Notes: a model not told the origin generated them from the sequence alone. Shown: positions 44,814 to 55,205, counted from the stretch's first letter. The stretch: 64,000 nt of DNA from Bacillus sp. FJAT-49736 (GCF_018343615.1 NZ_JAGYPI010000001.1:2114193-2178192), one strand, 5' to 3'. A program made the numbers and translations.

Positions 44814-45033
44814 CTTATCACTCTTTCTATTGTTCAACCTTTCCCATATAAATTAAAAAATGGCATAAGGTATCTCTACTATTCATTATACAGGGATATA
44901 GCGAAATTTCGAGGTATTTTCTTTTGGAGTAAAAAAATAAGAAAATAAGCCGCCTATTATAACAATATTTAGCAGAATAAATCGATTTTTGTATGGAAAA
45001 TTAATAAGGATTAACGAAAAAAAGGAGGTTTTT

Positions 45034-45621
45034 ATGTTGAAATTCGTTAAAACAGTTATATCTATTGGTATTGCATCAAGCTTATTATTAGGATGTACCA
45101 ACAATAACAACGGAAAAAGCAATGTAAGTCCTGTACGTTATAATCCAAATACAAACACGGATAATAACAACAATATGGACCGTGTAAGCTATAACGACAA
45201 TTTAGGTCCTGGAGCCAACGTTAACTACCGTAATCGTACAGACAATCTTGGCACAGATGTCAGCTATAACCGATATAACAATAGAGGCAACTATAGGATT
45301 GCCAAAGAAGCTGCCGACCGAGTAGCAAATTTAAAAGAGGTCGATAGAGCAAATGTATTGGTGACAGGAAACAATGCATATGTTGCGGTATTGTTGGACG
45401 ATCGTTCCAGAAATGAATTACCAAGAACATTTAAAAATAAAATTTCAAATGAAGTAAGAAAAGCAGACAATTCGATTGATAATGTATATGTAACAACGAA
45501 CCCTGATTTTTATGATCGTGTGACTGATTATGGAAGAGAACTGCAAAGTGGACATCCAGTTAGAGGATTATACGATCAAATTAGCGGTACCATTAAAAGG
45601 GTATTCCCAAATAACAGGTAA
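45034..45621 (+). CDS. YhcN/YlaJ-family sporulation lipoprotein
   Basis: Lipoprotein of 195 residues. The signal peptide ends in LLLGC with the lipidated cysteine at 21, followed by an Asn-rich linker (NNNNGKSNV...) and the YhcN/YlaJ domain from about 90: IAKEAADRVANLKEVDRANV, VLVTGNNAYVAVLL, ISNEVRKADNSIDNVYVTTN. AAGGAGG lies 6 bases before the ATG at 45034; an upstream ATG at 44989 is rejected. Family members occur in the spore inner membrane; the same is inferred here. Single gene, convergent with ytpQ. Confidence 0.88.
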   Translation: MLKFVKTVISIGIASSLLLGCTNNNNGKSNVSPVRYNPNTNTDNNNNMDRVSYNDNLGPGANVNYRNRTDNLGTDVSYNRYNNRGNYRIAKEAADRVANLKEVDRANVLVTGNNAYVAVLLDDRSRNELPRTFKNKISNEVRKADNSIDNVYVTTNPDFYDRVTDYGRELQSGHPVRGLYDQISGTIKRVFPNNR

Positions 45622-45651
45622 GAAAATAATTGCGAATTAAACATGAAGCAA

Positions 45652-45683
45652 AGCAAAGGGTCAGCTAATCACTGACCTTTTGT
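45652..45683. terminator. Bidirectional terminator between the YhcN-type gene and ytpQ
   Basis: AAAGGGTCAG / CTGACCTTTTG with loop CTAATCA. Confidence 0.78.
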
Positions 45684-46480
45684 TATTTATTTCTACGATT
45701 TTTCGCCATAATAAAAATAGGCTCCAGCTCTCCATCTTCATACATGAAGGATAAAGCTGTAATTGGAACATGACCGTTTGTAAAGAAACTCATTGTCATT
45801 TGAGCTAAAATATCATAGCCTGTTTCATTTTGAATATCACATATGATTAATACATCCTGATGAGGGACAGCAATAGCCATCTCACCTTTTATTTTTTCTG
45901 AGGTTTCCTTTAAAAACCGATCATTTAATATCCTGCTTGCATCATAACCATCATTTGTATTCAAAAAATAAAAATCATTTCCTGCTACTGTATCTTTTTT
46001 CATTTCCGTTGATAGGGAACGAAGATTAAACCTTGCGATTTCACGGATTTTATCCTGATCCCATCCTTCTTTTTGCAATAACTCTTCATCCACTAATCGA
46101 TAAGTATTTCCCAAATCTAGAGCATAGTAAATTCGAGTTTCTGCTGTATGCTCATCCGTAATAAAATTATTTCCATCGGACGATTGTTGTGGAAATGAGG
46201 TAGAGCGTATGACTGGAAAGATTTTTTTTTCGTTTCCTGCCATTCTTTGGTCTTTTCCCATGACACCTAATGCTTCCTCGACATAATATACTACTTCATT
46301 AATTGCTTTTTCTTGTTGTTCATGCCATTTTGAGACAGCACTGGCTAAGGATACAGTAATTCCTTTTCCTGTTTCCTTATTTTCAATCCGAATAGTTTCT
46401 TTTTCACGATCATACTGAATACTGCGATTTTCTTGTTGCAGCCTTGTTTCCAGCTCTCTTTTCATTTTTTTTGTATCCAT
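45683..46480 (-). CDS. ytpQ: YtpQ, DUF1444 protein
   Basis: Conserved Bacillus protein of 265 residues, soluble, function unknown. Features are an N-terminal basic helix ([17 protein letters not shown]), the central [20 protein letters not shown], and [25 protein letters not shown] is 5 bases before the ATG at 46480; a GTG two codons earlier overlaps it. Lies next to ytpP as in B. subtilis, but a terminator after ytpP means ytpQ has its own transcript start. Confidence 0.85.
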   Translation of the reverse strand: MDTKKMKRELETRLQQENRSIQYDREKETIRIENKETGKGITVSLASAVSKWHEQQEKAINEVVYYVEEALGVMGKDQRMAGNEKKIFPVIRSTSFPQQSSDGNNFITDEHTAETRIYYALDLGNTYRLVDEELLQKEGWDQDKIREIARFNLRSLSTEMKKDTVAGNDFYFLNTNDGYDASRILNDRFLKETSEKIKGEMAIAVPHQDVLIICDIQNETGYDILAQMTMSFFTNGHVPITALSFMYEDGELEPIFIMAKNRRNK

Positions 46481-46534
46481 TTTCACCTTTTATCATCCTC
46501 TTTGCTAAGAAATTCATTAGCCTTATATTACAGG

Positions 46535-46566
46535 AAAAAACCTCTATCATAAAGACAGAGGATTTT
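46535..46566 (-). terminator. Intrinsic terminator of ytpP
   Basis: Minus-strand CCTCT / AGAGG with an 11-base loop, followed by TTTTTTCC. Confidence 0.7.
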
Positions 46567-46570
46567 TCTT

Positions 46571-46888
46571 TTATTGTTCCAGTCCATTAATGAAGTTTTC
46601 AATCTCTTCTTTTGTTTTACGATCCTTGCTTACAAATCGGCCAATTTCCTTTCCATCTTTACAAGCAATAAAGCTCGGGATGCCAAAAATGCTTAATTCC
46701 CCGCAGAGATCAATAAATTGATCACGATCCACATAAATAAAAGTAAAATCAGGATATTCCTGTTCAATTTCTGGAAGAACAGGTTCTATAAAGCGGCAGT
46801 CCGGGCACCAATCCGCTGAAAACAAAAAGATGTGTTTTCCTTCTTTTATTAACTTATGGTATTGCTCCGCAGATGTTAATTTTTCCAT
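46571..46888 (-). CDS. ytpP: Thioredoxin-like protein YtpP
   Basis: Small cytoplasmic thiol-disulfide oxidoreductase, 105 residues with thioredoxin fold: [20 protein letters not shown] holds the redox motif WCPDC at 27-31, and the cis-proline loop is IFGIPSF near 76. No signal peptide. AGGATC lies before the ATG. It starts 18 bases after the lipoprotein gene, so the two are co-transcribed. Its partner is unknown. Confidence 0.92.
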   Translation of the reverse strand: MEKLTSAEQYHKLIKEGKHIFLFSADWCPDCRFIEPVLPEIEQEYPDFTFIYVDRDQFIDLCGELSIFGIPSFIACKDGKEIGRFVSKDRKTKEEIENFINGLEQ

Positions 46889-46906
46889 AGTGATCCTCCA
46901 TTACTT

Positions 46907-47413
46907 CTATTTTTTATAGCTCGCTGAATTAACTATTGTCATCATCCGTTCGGCATCATCAGCAATATTGTCCATGCTGGTTTCCGTTGTCATCTTAATA
47001 CCACCGATTCCCGCTGTCACTTCATAAAGATTCTTTTTTACCTTGGAGATAAGCAAATAACCAAATTTCTTCTTTGTGGTAAACTGTTTATCCACTGCAA
47101 GTCCTTTATTTGGCTTGGAGATTTCGTATATTTCATGGCTTTTTTTATCTTCTTTTTGATTGTAAAATAAAATATAACTTTGTTTACCCCTGTTAATAAT
47201 AATATTATTTGGGGATTTCTTATTAACATGCATTCCAAATGGCAGATAAAATTTTATCTGTTTTGCGGATTCTTTTGCCGTTTTTGGTTGGCTGGAAAAG
47301 ACTTCGCTTACATTTTTAATTGCAACCTTTTTTTGTTCCTTTATGGTGGTACTGCAGCCGGATATTAGGCATGCCATTAATAATAAAATTAATCCCACTA
47401 TTAATTTACGCAA
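46907..47413 (-). CDS. Putative lipoprotein upstream of ytpP
   Basis: 168 residues with a lipoprotein signal peptide: basic RK, hydrophobic LIVGLILLLMACLI, lipobox ISGC with the lipidated cysteine at about 20. The mature part is basic and contains PFGMHVNKKSPNNIIINRGK and IVNSASYKK; I do not recognise a domain. The start is a TTG at 47413 with GGGGGA about 11 bases upstream. Co-transcribed with ytpP, whose thioredoxin-like product is cytoplasmic, so a direct functional link is not obvious. Confidence 0.78.
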   Translation of the reverse strand: MRKLIVGLILLLMACLISGCSTTIKEQKKVAIKNVSEVFSSQPKTAKESAKQIKFYLPFGMHVNKKSPNNIIINRGKQSYILFYNQKEDKKSHEIYEISKPNKGLAVDKQFTTKKKFGYLLISKVKKNLYEVTAGIGGIKMTTETSMDNIADDAERMMTIVNSASYKK

Positions 47414-47499
47414 AATAATATTTTCCCCCTATGCACTTGGGTCTTCCATACTATTTTAGCTTTTTCAGACAAATCTTGACAAGTATAGAATTTTTCTGC

Positions 47500-48021
47500 T
47501 CAATGCTTTAAGTCTTGAAACTGATATTGACCTATTAATAATTTCATGACATGAACAAACATTTCCTCTCGAGTCACAAGTCCATTCGTAAAAATTCCTA
47601 CTGCACCTTCTTTTTTGCGAACGTTTTGCTTATGAGCGTAGTCATCCATTACTGGTCCTAGCTCGTTACCAGTTCTCAGGCGTGCAGAAATTTCTTCAGG
47701 CAATATGAACCTTGCTCCTCCCGCAATAATAGGGTTACTTCCTTTTACAATTAGCGCTCCCCAATTACATATGCTTAAGCCATATTTCGTTTCTGTTACT
47801 CCACCTTCAAGACCAATAGCTATATCCATTTTCGGGTCCATTAAACAATTTTCAGCTCTTTGAATTGCCCCTTTGATTGTTTCTTCATCTGAAAAAGGCT
47901 GTGCACTTACTCCTGAAGGAACATCCATGGGTTGTAAGTTTATATCAACCTTGATCTCCTTAAAAGCAAGCTTAACTGCATTTATTTTTGCCGGGTTTTC
48001 CGAACCAATTGCAACGAACAT
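47500..48021 (-). CDS. DUF84/YjjX-type NTPase
   Basis: 173-residue protein of the DUF84 family, whose E. coli member YjjX hydrolyses inosine and xanthosine triphosphates. Typical motifs: the nucleotide-binding opening SENPAKINAVKLAF, MDIAIGLEGGV near 65, and GALIVKGSNPIIAGGARF. AAGGAGAG precedes the ATG. Cytoplasmic house-cleaning role is inferred from the family. It stands alone between the lipoprotein gene and ytoP. Confidence 0.82.
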   Translation of the reverse strand: MFVAIGSENPAKINAVKLAFKEIKVDINLQPMDVPSGVSAQPFSDEETIKGAIQRAENCLMDPKMDIAIGLEGGVTETKYGLSICNWGALIVKGSNPIIAGGARFILPEEISARLRTGNELGPVMDDYAHKQNVRKKEGAVGIFTNGLVTREEMFVHVMKLLIGQYQFQDLKH

Positions 48022-48239
48022 TAGAATCTCTCCTTACAACACCTTATGTTTAGTCAAGCGCGATATAATGATTAACATAGGCAATTTTTATATAAACAGT
48101 TTTTTCTCGTATATTGTTATAAATCCTCATCAAGGCGTGGTTTCGTAGCATCATTATTTATAGGATTACAGAATCTTATCCTAATATGGAATGGTATAAG
48201 ATTTTGTTAACAAAAAAAGCAAATATGAAATGAACCTTA

Positions 48240-48268
48240 AACAAAAGAGAGGAGCAATAAGCTCCTCC
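48240..48268 (-). terminator. Intrinsic terminator of ytoP
   Basis: Minus-strand GAGGAGC / GCTCCTC with a 5-base loop, followed by TCTTTTG. The stretch 48022-48239 shows nothing else. Confidence 0.8.
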
Positions 48269-48277
48269 ACTTCTCCA

Positions 48278-49348
48278 TTATTTAGCTCGAATTGCATCAA
48301 CTGTTGATTGATCACAGGCTTTTACAAGCTTCACAAGCAGAGCCTTAGCGGCTGCGTAATCATCCACATGGATGATAGAAGCATGTGTATGGATATAACG
48401 GGAACAAATTCCCACAACCGCACTTGGTACCCCATCGTTAGAAGTATGGACACGGCCTGCATCCGTACCACCTTGGGAAACAAAATATTGATAAGGAATA
48501 TTATTGCTTTCCGCTGTATCAAGAACAAATTCACGCATTCCCTTATGTGTTACCATGGAACGGTCGAAAATACGTAATAATGTTCCTTTTCCAAGCTGAC
48601 CAAACTCATTCTTATCTCCAGATATATCATTTGCAGGACTAGCATCTAGTGCAAAGAAAATATCCGGTTTAATCATATTTGCTGCTGCTTGCGCACCGCG
48701 GAGACCTACTTCCTCTTGTACATTAGCTCCTGAATAAAGAGTATTCGGTAATGTTTCACCTTGTAATTCCTTCAATAATTCAATCGATAATCCACAACCG
48801 TAACGATTATCCCATGCTTTAGCTAATATTTTCTTTTCATTTGCCATCACTGTGAAAGGACAGATTGGAACAATTTGCTGGCCGGGCTTAACCCCAATTC
48901 TAATAACATCTTCTCGATCATCAGCACCGATGTCAATTAGCATATTTTTAATATCCATTGGTTTATTACGCTGGCTGTCTTCTAATAAATGCGGTGGAAT
49001 GGAGCCAACAACCCCTACAATTGGGCCATTTTCCGTAATAATTTGTACACGTTGAGCTAATAGGACTTGACTCCACCAGCCGCCAAGGGTTTGAAAGCGA
49101 ATCATTCCATTATCCGTAATGGAAGTTACCATAAAGCCTACTTCATCCATATGACCTGCAACCATAACTGTTGGGCCGTTTTCTTTTCCGCGCTTCACAC
49201 CAAATATACCGCCTAAACCATCTTGCACCACTTCATCTGCATATTTTGAAAGCTGTTCGCGCATAAATTTTCTAACTTGATGCTCATTTCCAGGTGCTCC
49301 AGGCAATTCCGTTAATGTTTTAAATAATTCCAGCGTCTGATTTTCCAT
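48278..49348 (-). CDS. ytoP: M42-family aminopeptidase YtoP
   Basis: Dinuclear-metal aminopeptidase of the M42 (glutamyl aminopeptidase / tetrahedral TET) family. Ligand motifs are [14 protein letters not shown] near 65, the bridging [13 protein letters not shown] near 180, the catalytic [11 protein letters not shown] near 213, [11 protein letters not shown] near 235 and [10 protein letters not shown] near 312. The second of two close ATGs (49348) has AAGGGG 8 bases upstream and is chosen over 49354, which is too near. 356 residues. Cytoplasmic peptide breakdown. Confidence 0.92.
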   Translation of the reverse strand: MENQTLELFKTLTELPGAPGNEHQVRKFMREQLSKYADEVVQDGLGGIFGVKRGKENGPTVMVAGHMDEVGFMVTSITDNGMIRFQTLGGWWSQVLLAQRVQIITENGPIVGVVGSIPPHLLEDSQRNKPMDIKNMLIDIGADDREDVIRIGVKPGQQIVPICPFTVMANEKKILAKAWDNRYGCGLSIELLKELQGETLPNTLYSGANVQEEVGLRGAQAAANMIKPDIFFALDASPANDISGDKNEFGQLGKGTLLRIFDRSMVTHKGMREFVLDTAESNNIPYQYFVSQGGTDAGRVHTSNDGVPSAVVGICSRYIHTHASIIHVDDYAAAKALLVKLVKACDQSTVDAIRAK

Positions 49349-49583
49349 GTTCATACCCCTTTACTAATGGCTCATTTCTTACATATTGTTACTTTTGTAA
49401 TCGAAAATCTTATAAACTTCCTCTTTCGGGTTAGAATCGATATCCATTTTTAAGAAGATACCCCTATTAAGATGTAAAATATTTACGAATAGCAAGCAAC
49501 AATTTGCAAAAATAGCCTTAACTAATATGTACATTTCCATTTTACAGAACTTTCATACTGCTTGCCAGTCATCTGTTTGAACA

Positions 49584-51467
49584 TTATTTTTTCAGGGCAG
49601 GATTTCTAATAATAATTCCATCACTTTCCAAAAAGCGGAGCAAATCCCCAAAAATCACATTATCTGAATACATTAATTCATTTTGTACTTTATCCTGATA
49701 AGATGTGCAAAGGTTTCTCTTTACCTTCTCACCAGTTGTTTTGCGGTAGCAGCCATTTTCTAAGTATGCATACTTATTTGTCACAAAACTTCCATCACGG
49801 AAAATAACTAAATTTTTCTGATCCGTTGAGAATAAACTTCTGCCAAAGTCAATTGCCTCTTTTTGTGGTTCCACACCCATTATGTCAAAAATGGTTTGCC
49901 TTATATCTATTTCGCCACCTAAGGAATTTATTTGTTTTCCTCTTTCACCTGGCACATGAATAATAAAGGGAACCTTTTGAAGATCGAGTTGATCCGTGTT
50001 TGAAATTTTCTTCCCTAGTACTGCCTCCAGCTCTTGATCATAGCTTTTGGAGATACCATAATGATCCCCATATAATACGATGATAGAATTATTGTACAAG
50101 CCTTCTTTTTTCAGCATTTGAAAAAATTTCTTGATTGCCTCATCCTCATATCGAACTGTTGCAAAATAACGATGAACCAAATCGGCATTATTCTCATCTA
50201 TGCTTAAATAAAGATCATCTTTATTATCAAGCAAGAATGGAAAATGATTCGTCAAGGTCAAAAATTTAGCATAGAACGGCTGTGGAATATTTTTTAAATA
50301 AGGCATGGATTGTTGAAAAAACGGAATATCCTTCAATCCGTAATTCACGGAATTTTCGTTACTCACTTCATAGTCCTTTTTTGAAAAAAAGCGGTCATAT
50401 CCCAAGGTTTGATACATATTACCTCTATTCCAGAAGGTTTCATCATTACTATGAAAAACGGCACTGTAATAGCCTTGTTCCTTTAAAATTTTCGGCAGTG
50501 CATAATAATCATTATGGGGCCTTCTTACAAAAACAGACCCTCCTGAAAGAGGATACAGTCCGTTGTCTATCATAAATTCTGCATCAGATGTTTTTCCTTG
50601 TGCAGTCTGATGATAGAAATTTGGAAAGTAATAGCTCTCTTTAATTAATTTATTTAAAAATGGCGTTATTTCTTCACCATTAATTTTCCGATTTAAGACA
50701 AAGGATTGGGTCGATTCTAATGAAATTAAAATAAGATTTTTCCCCTTCGCCTGCCCATGATATTCCGATTTAGATAATGCAGAATTATTTTCTTTCTTCA
50801 AATAGTTTTCTACTTTATGAATATCATTGCTTTCTGCAAATGCAGATTGAACGAGCATCTTAGAATTAAAGAGGATATCGTATGCATGATAATTGAAGGT
50901 TCCAATCGTTTTTACTAGAAGCTCCCTATCATATGTTTTCTTATAAAGGCTTGGATTTTCAACTTCACCGCCCACTAACACTGTTAAAATCATCATGATG
51001 CTAACAGCTAATGAAGCTCGAGATTGTTTCTTTGATAGTATTTGGGATGTATGGATGAATTTCATTCCAAACCAAATAAGAAATAATAAATCTATAATAA
51101 GTAGCGGGTCTGTCCATCTTAATAATTCTACTGTGCTCTGACTTAGTCCACCTACATTTTGAAATTGAAACAACACTGGTACTGTCACATAATCTATGTA
51201 AAATCGATAATAAAGGATGTTTCCAAAAAGTATACCAGTCAATATCGTATACATGACCAGCATTAACGTACGTCTAAATTTTTTAGAAAAAAAGAAACTT
51301 ATTCCTAGTAAAAAGGTAATCGAGCCAATTGGGTTTATTAACATAAATATTATTTCCAAAAATGATTTACTCCGTAAATCAAATTCGAAGAAATAGACAA
51401 GAATTGTTTTAACAGACAATAATAATACTGCCAATATATAAAAAGTAAACTCACTCCATTTTTTCAT
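49584..51467 (-). CDS. ltaS: Lipoteichoic acid synthase family protein
   Basis: Membrane phosphoglycerol transferase of the LtaS/sulfatase family, which builds or primes the polyglycerolphosphate chain of lipoteichoic acid. Five membrane helices fill residues 1-165, followed by the extracellular sulfatase-fold domain. The metal-binding ILISLESTQSFV lies near 245, the nucleophile is T293 in QGKTSDAEFM, and YGDHYG and the late FRDGSF block follow. 627 residues. B. subtilis has four paralogues (LtaS, YfnI, YqgS, YvgJ); which one this matches cannot be told, so the symbol names the family. Confidence 0.88.
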   Translation of the reverse strand: MKKWSEFTFYILAVLLLSVKTILVYFFEFDLRSKSFLEIIFMLINPIGSITFLLGISFFFSKKFRRTLMLVMYTILTGILFGNILYYRFYIDYVTVPVLFQFQNVGGLSQSTVELLRWTDPLLIIDLLFLIWFGMKFIHTSQILSKKQSRASLAVSIMMILTVLVGGEVENPSLYKKTYDRELLVKTIGTFNYHAYDILFNSKMLVQSAFAESNDIHKVENYLKKENNSALSKSEYHGQAKGKNLILISLESTQSFVLNRKINGEEITPFLNKLIKESYYFPNFYHQTAQGKTSDAEFMIDNGLYPLSGGSVFVRRPHNDYYALPKILKEQGYYSAVFHSNDETFWNRGNMYQTLGYDRFFSKKDYEVSNENSVNYGLKDIPFFQQSMPYLKNIPQPFYAKFLTLTNHFPFLLDNKDDLYLSIDENNADLVHRYFATVRYEDEAIKKFFQMLKKEGLYNNSIIVLYGDHYGISKSYDQELEAVLGKKISNTDQLDLQKVPFIIHVPGERGKQINSLGGEIDIRQTIFDIMGVEPQKEAIDFGRSLFSTDQKNLVIFRDGSFVTNKYAYLENGCYRKTTGEKVKRNLCTSYQDKVQNELMYSDNVIFGDLLRFLESDGIIIRNPALKK

Positions 51468-51619
51468 CTTGCATCCTCACCCCGCTTTCTATATAGTAAA
51501 AAATTGGACAACATATTACAAGAAAAATCATTTTATATTTTAAATGTTACGAAAATGATAAACATGATATACTAAAATTGTAATGGGACAGGACACTTAA
51601 AAACAGGAGGTTTACATAT

Positions 51620-51934
51620 ATGACCTGGAAATCCTTTATTAGTGGTCTTGCTATAGGGGCAATTAGCGGTTATTTATTAAATGAAGCAGTAAAGAAGAAC
51701 ACTACACTCTCCAGTGAAACTGTGTTAGCAAATGTAAAGAAAGCATTTAAAGAAGAAGGACCCATCGATGGGTCTTGGATTCAAATGACAAAAGAGGATT
51801 TTGCCAGATATGCTGTTAAAACAAAGATTTATCGCGGTGGAATCACAACGAATCAAAATGGAGAAAGAAAGCAATTTGAATTTATTGCAGACGCATATAC
51901 AGGCAGTGTATTAGATGTATATCCGATCTCTTAA
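51620..51934 (+). CDS. ytzB: PepSY-domain protein YtzB
   Basis: 104-residue protein with an N-terminal hydrophobic segment (SFISGLAIGAISGYLLNEA, likely a membrane anchor) and a PepSY-like module from about 35: ETVLANVKKAFKEEG and FEFIADAYTGSVLDVYPIS. PepSY domains often inhibit or chaperone peptidases. AGGAGG lies 9 bases before the ATG. B. subtilis ytzB lies next to ytnP and ytoP in the same way. Target not known. Confidence 0.87.
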   Translation: MTWKSFISGLAIGAISGYLLNEAVKKNTTLSSETVLANVKKAFKEEGPIDGSWIQMTKEDFARYAVKTKIYRGGITTNQNGERKQFEFIADAYTGSVLDVYPIS

Positions 51935-51948
51935 AGTACATAACTAGT

Positions 51949-51980
51949 AAGGAAGGAGAGTCCTATGACCCTCCTTCCTT
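51949..51980. terminator. Bidirectional terminator between ytzB and ytnP
   Basis: AAGGAAGGAG / CTCCTTCCTT with inner GTC / GAC; followed by TATTTAATTT. Confidence 0.78.
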
Positions 51981-51987
51981 ATTTAAT

Positions 51988-52830
51988 TTAGAGCTCACAT
52001 TTTACAGCATCGATTAGATTGCCCTCTTCATCCCATTTTATCGCACGGTAAATTGCATCATGATAAAAAATAAACCATGCACCATCTTGAATCGCTTCTT
52101 TAATCCATTTTTCTTTTGCAAAAATAGAGGTCATTGGATAATCATCATAAGCCATCACCCATAATGGATTTTGATGTGCATGCGTCGGCATAATGTCAGC
52201 CATATGAATTGCCTTTTCTCCATTACTTTCAATAAGGATGATAGAATGCCCGTCACTATGCCCCCCTGTATGAACCATTCGTAGTGCTCCTTCAATCAAT
52301 ACTTCATTTTGAAACGGCACAACCTGAGACTCGATTGCTTCCCAGTTCTCTTTCCAATACGTACTTTTTGAACGAATATTAGGTTGCTTCATTTCGTCCC
52401 ATTCTATTTGCGAAGTATAAATGATAGCATTGGGAAACACGGATACATATCGATCTTCTTTCGGTTTTGTGAGTCCACATACATGGTCAAAATGCAAATG
52501 TGTCATGCAAATTATATCGATGTCTTCTGGAGTAATTCCTAGATCCTTCAACGATTCCTCCAGCTTCGATTCTTCTGTAACACCAAAATTTCTCTTTTGC
52601 TTCTCTGTTAATTTGCCATTTCCAATTCCAGACTCTATTAAAATATTCTTACCATTAATCTGCAGGAATATCGGATGGGTTAATAAAGGAATTTGATTGT
52701 TCTCATTGACTGGGTATTTTTTCGACCATAATGCTTTTGGAACAACACCAAACATTGCTCCTCCATCCAGATGAGTGATTCCTCCATTTAACCATTTCAA
52801 TGTTATGTCGCCGATTGTTAGCGTTTGCAT
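51988..52830 (-). CDS. ytnP: Metallo-beta-lactamase-fold lactonase YtnP
   Basis: Zinc hydrolase of the MBL fold; B. subtilis YtnP is reported to degrade quorum-sensing lactones. The 280 residues have the zinc motif [11 protein letters not shown] near 109-119, a later histidine in [12 protein letters not shown] near 186, and [11 protein letters not shown] near 208. No signal peptide. AGGGAGGG precedes the ATG. Substrate here is inferred from the orthologue only. Confidence 0.9.
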   Translation of the reverse strand: MQTLTIGDITLKWLNGGITHLDGGAMFGVVPKALWSKKYPVNENNQIPLLTHPIFLQINGKNILIESGIGNGKLTEKQKRNFGVTEESKLEESLKDLGITPEDIDIICMTHLHFDHVCGLTKPKEDRYVSVFPNAIIYTSQIEWDEMKQPNIRSKSTYWKENWEAIESQVVPFQNEVLIEGALRMVHTGGHSDGHSIILIESNGEKAIHMADIMPTHAHQNPLWVMAYDDYPMTSIFAKEKWIKEAIQDGAWFIFYHDAIYRAIKWDEEGNLIDAVKCEL

Positions 52831-53040
52831 TTTTACTCCCTCCCTACTATTCTCTTTATTTTACCATTATAAGAGGTTCTTTCTTAAATAATAAAGCTTA
52901 TATAAAGTATATTTTTTCTAAAATTCTTTACAAGAATTGAACTCATTAACAAAACGCTATCGCCATCCGACATTCATCCCCCACCTACACACTGGGCTTC
53001 GCCTTTCCGTCTTTCAGTCGGAAAACGATAAAATAATGAA

Positions 53041-53081
53041 AAAAATACCTTCTTGCAAAAATGCTCGATAGAAGGTATTTT
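53041..53081 (-). terminator. Intrinsic terminator of trmB
   Basis: AAAATACCTTCT / AGAAGGTATTTT stem with a 17-base loop, then TTTTCATT on the minus strand. Confidence 0.75.
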
Positions 53082-53087
53082 ACAATT

Positions 53088-53732
53088 TTATTTATTTTGG
53101 TATTGTACTTCACATCGGTAGATTCGCTGACCCCGTGAGGAAAACTTTTCCTCATACTCCGTCATGATATTATTTTCGAAGTCACTGTTGTGTAAATCGA
53201 GGCTTACAAATTTCAATAAAAGTCCATATTCCGAAAAACTCATTAAGGAAAATTCGAACAGCCCTTGATTGTCTGTTTTAAAATGAATTTCACCATTGTT
53301 TACAAGAATATCCTCATATAATTTTAAAAAGGTTTTATACGTAAGTCTCCGCTTTTCATGGCGTTTTTTTGGCCATGGATCAGAGAAATTCAAATAAACC
53401 CTGTCTACATCGCCTTTTGCAAAGAAGTCCCTCAAATTAGAACCGTCTACATTAAGAAGCTTAAGGTTTGACAGCGGTTCTTCAATTATTTTATCAAGCG
53501 CAGAAACAATAACACTGTCTTGCATCTCAATTCCAATGTAATTTATATCCGGATTTGCCTTTGCCATCCCATATATAAACTGCCCTTTGCCGGTGCCAAC
53601 CTCAATGTGGATAGGTCGGTTATTTTGAAAGATTTCACTCCATTTATTTTTAAAGTTTTCAGGGTTTTGCACAACATATTCTGAATACTCCCGAAGCTTA
53701 TCCTTTGCCCATGGTTTATGTCTCAGACGCAA
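53088..53732 (-). CDS. trmB: tRNA (guanine-N7)-methyltransferase
   Basis: SAM-dependent enzyme that makes m7G46 in tRNA. The 214 residues carry the SAM loop [16 protein letters not shown] near 42, [10 protein letters not shown] near 67, and the TrmB signature [19 protein letters not shown] near 116. The start is a TTG at 53732 with GAGGTG 7 bases upstream, giving [10 protein letters not shown] as in relatives; a GTG at 53741 lies inside that ribosome binding site. B. subtilis has the same ytnP-trmB-ytzH-ytmP order. Confidence 0.95.
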   Translation of the reverse strand: MRLRHKPWAKDKLREYSEYVVQNPENFKNKWSEIFQNNRPIHIEVGTGKGQFIYGMAKANPDINYIGIEMQDSVIVSALDKIIEEPLSNLKLLNVDGSNLRDFFAKGDVDRVYLNFSDPWPKKRHEKRRLTYKTFLKLYEDILVNNGEIHFKTDNQGLFEFSLMSFSEYGLLLKFVSLDLHNSDFENNIMTEYEEKFSSRGQRIYRCEVQYQNK

Positions 53733-53908
53733 TTTACACACCTCATTTAATATTATGTTGATTTTTAATTGAATAAAGTTAGAAGAATTTCGAAAAACTA
53801 TACTGTACCAGAACTAATCCTCTAGCCGATGGCTGCTTAGGCTAAATGTAGACGATTTTCCGACAGTTATACAAAAAGGTTAATTTTAATAATTTCCTAA
53901 AACGCAAG

Positions 53909-53938
53909 AACGAAACTGGCCGGTTCGCCAGTTTCGTT
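53909..53938. repeat. 12-bp inverted repeat between trmB and ytzH
   Basis: AACGAAACTGGC, loop CGGTTC, GCCAGTTTCGTT: a perfect 12-bp stem in the divergent intergenic region. Neither side has a clear T run, and neither flanking gene ends here, so it is not a simple terminator. Confidence 0.7.
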
Positions 53939-53983
53939 GCCTACGATTTTTAAAATAATGATGTTGAAAGGAATGTACTCAAA

Positions 53984-54262
53984 ATGCCACTAAGTCATCG
54001 AGACCAAATGACATTAATAAAAGATATATTAAGCAATCATCAAACGGACGCCTGCGGTTCCGTTGCCGAATGTGAACAATTAAAAAGACTGGTAAAATCT
54101 CTTTTAGTAAATCCAAGTATAAATAATAATATTAGACCGATTTTAGAGCAAGTATATTCCTATAGTCAAGACGGAATGAATACTCAGCATTTGGATGACC
54201 ATATCCTATCCAATCAAAATAATCTTTCCAAGTGGGTGGAGGATATGAATTCATATTCCTAG
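53984..54262 (+). CDS. ytzH: YtzH-like protein
   Basis: 92-residue Bacillus protein of unknown function, helical and hydrophilic. The opening MPLSHRDQMTLIKDILSNHQ with CGSVAECEQLKRL is typical of the YtzH family. AAAGGA lies about 12 bases before the ATG. Its stop overlaps the last codons of convergent ytmP by 4 bases, as in the B. subtilis arrangement. No motif gives a hint of activity. Confidence 0.87.
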   Translation: MPLSHRDQMTLIKDILSNHQTDACGSVAECEQLKRLVKSLLVNPSINNNIRPILEQVYSYSQDGMNTQHLDDHILSNQNNLSKWVEDMNSYS

Positions 54263-55044
54263 CCTTTCATAACTTCCTGTAAAAATTGAATCCAATTGTT
54301 CATTTCATGAAAACGATGCTTATCTTTATGCCACTGAATATATATCAACGCTTGCCTTATTACATGCCACTTCATCCTGAGCAAAAGATTGTCCGTAAAA
54401 TCTATACCATATTGGTCTAGCCACTGGGACCAATTTTCACGTGGGATATAAAGGTAAAGAAGCATGCCTATATCTAATGCAGGGTCAGCAATTACCGGGC
54501 CATCCCAATCAATTAAATATAATTCATCATCATCCGAAAGCAGCCAATTATTATGATTAATATCGCTGTGACAAACGACAAATTCTGTATTTTTAACGTT
54601 ATTCAGTTCACTTTTAAGAAATCTCATTGCAGCACTAGCATTGGGGAGTTGTATAATTTCGTGATCGATGCTGCTTTCCAGCTCTAGAAGCATCTTTCCC
54701 GGTTCAAATGAAGCCTTTCCTAATCGTTGAAGCATCGAAACTAATGGAGTAGAATCATGTATCTTCTTCAAAAGCTTTGCAACACGTTCTTGGCTCATTT
54801 CTTCAGGCTTTAATTCTCTGCCGTTTAACCATGCTTGAGCTGTTATGACATCCCCATTTTCCATCCTTTTTGTCCAAACGAGCTTCGGAACAATTCCTTC
54901 AGCTGAAAGAACTGCTAAAAAAGGAGATGAATTTCTTTTCAAAAATAATTTCTGTTCTTGATGTTTGGCAAAGAATGCTTCTCCTGTTGCCCCCCCAGCC
55001 GGAGTTATTTCCCAGCCATGACCAAGTATGTGTTCCAACTTCAT
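54259..55044 (-). CDS. ytmP: Aminoglycoside phosphotransferase-fold kinase YtmP
   Basis: Small-molecule kinase fold (APH/choline kinase) of 261 residues. The catalytic loop is VCHSDINHNNWLL near 157 and the metal motif LYLIDWDGPVIADPALD near 176. Substrate is unknown; an antibiotic is unlikely because the gene is core in Bacillus. AAGGTGA precedes the ATG very closely. Convergent with ytzH, overlapping it by 4 bases. Confidence 0.88.
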   Translation of the reverse strand: MKLEHILGHGWEITPAGGATGEAFFAKHQEQKLFLKRNSSPFLAVLSAEGIVPKLVWTKRMENGDVITAQAWLNGRELKPEEMSQERVAKLLKKIHDSTPLVSMLQRLGKASFEPGKMLLELESSIDHEIIQLPNASAAMRFLKSELNNVKNTEFVVCHSDINHNNWLLSDDDELYLIDWDGPVIADPALDIGMLLYLYIPRENWSQWLDQYGIDFTDNLLLRMKWHVIRQALIYIQWHKDKHRFHEMNNWIQFLQEVMKG

Positions 55045-55150
55045 TCACCTTCAGTTTCATTCGCATGTATCTCTCATACGACTCATCTTAAATCAATATT
55101 ATATACTAAAATAAGTAAAAAACCTATTGTTTCATTAATGGTAAACAGAA

Positions 55151-55198
55151 AAAAAGATAGCTATTGAAACAATATTAGACAACAATAGCCATCTTTTA
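55151..55198 (-). terminator. Terminator of the thpR-ytlQ-small ORF unit
   Basis: Minus-strand AAAGATGGCTATTG / CAATAGCTATCTTT (one mismatch or wobble) followed by TTTTCTG. It lies just after the small frame at 55206-55325, which suggests that transcription continues through that frame. Confidence 0.75.
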
Positions 55199-55205
55199 AT
55201 AAATT

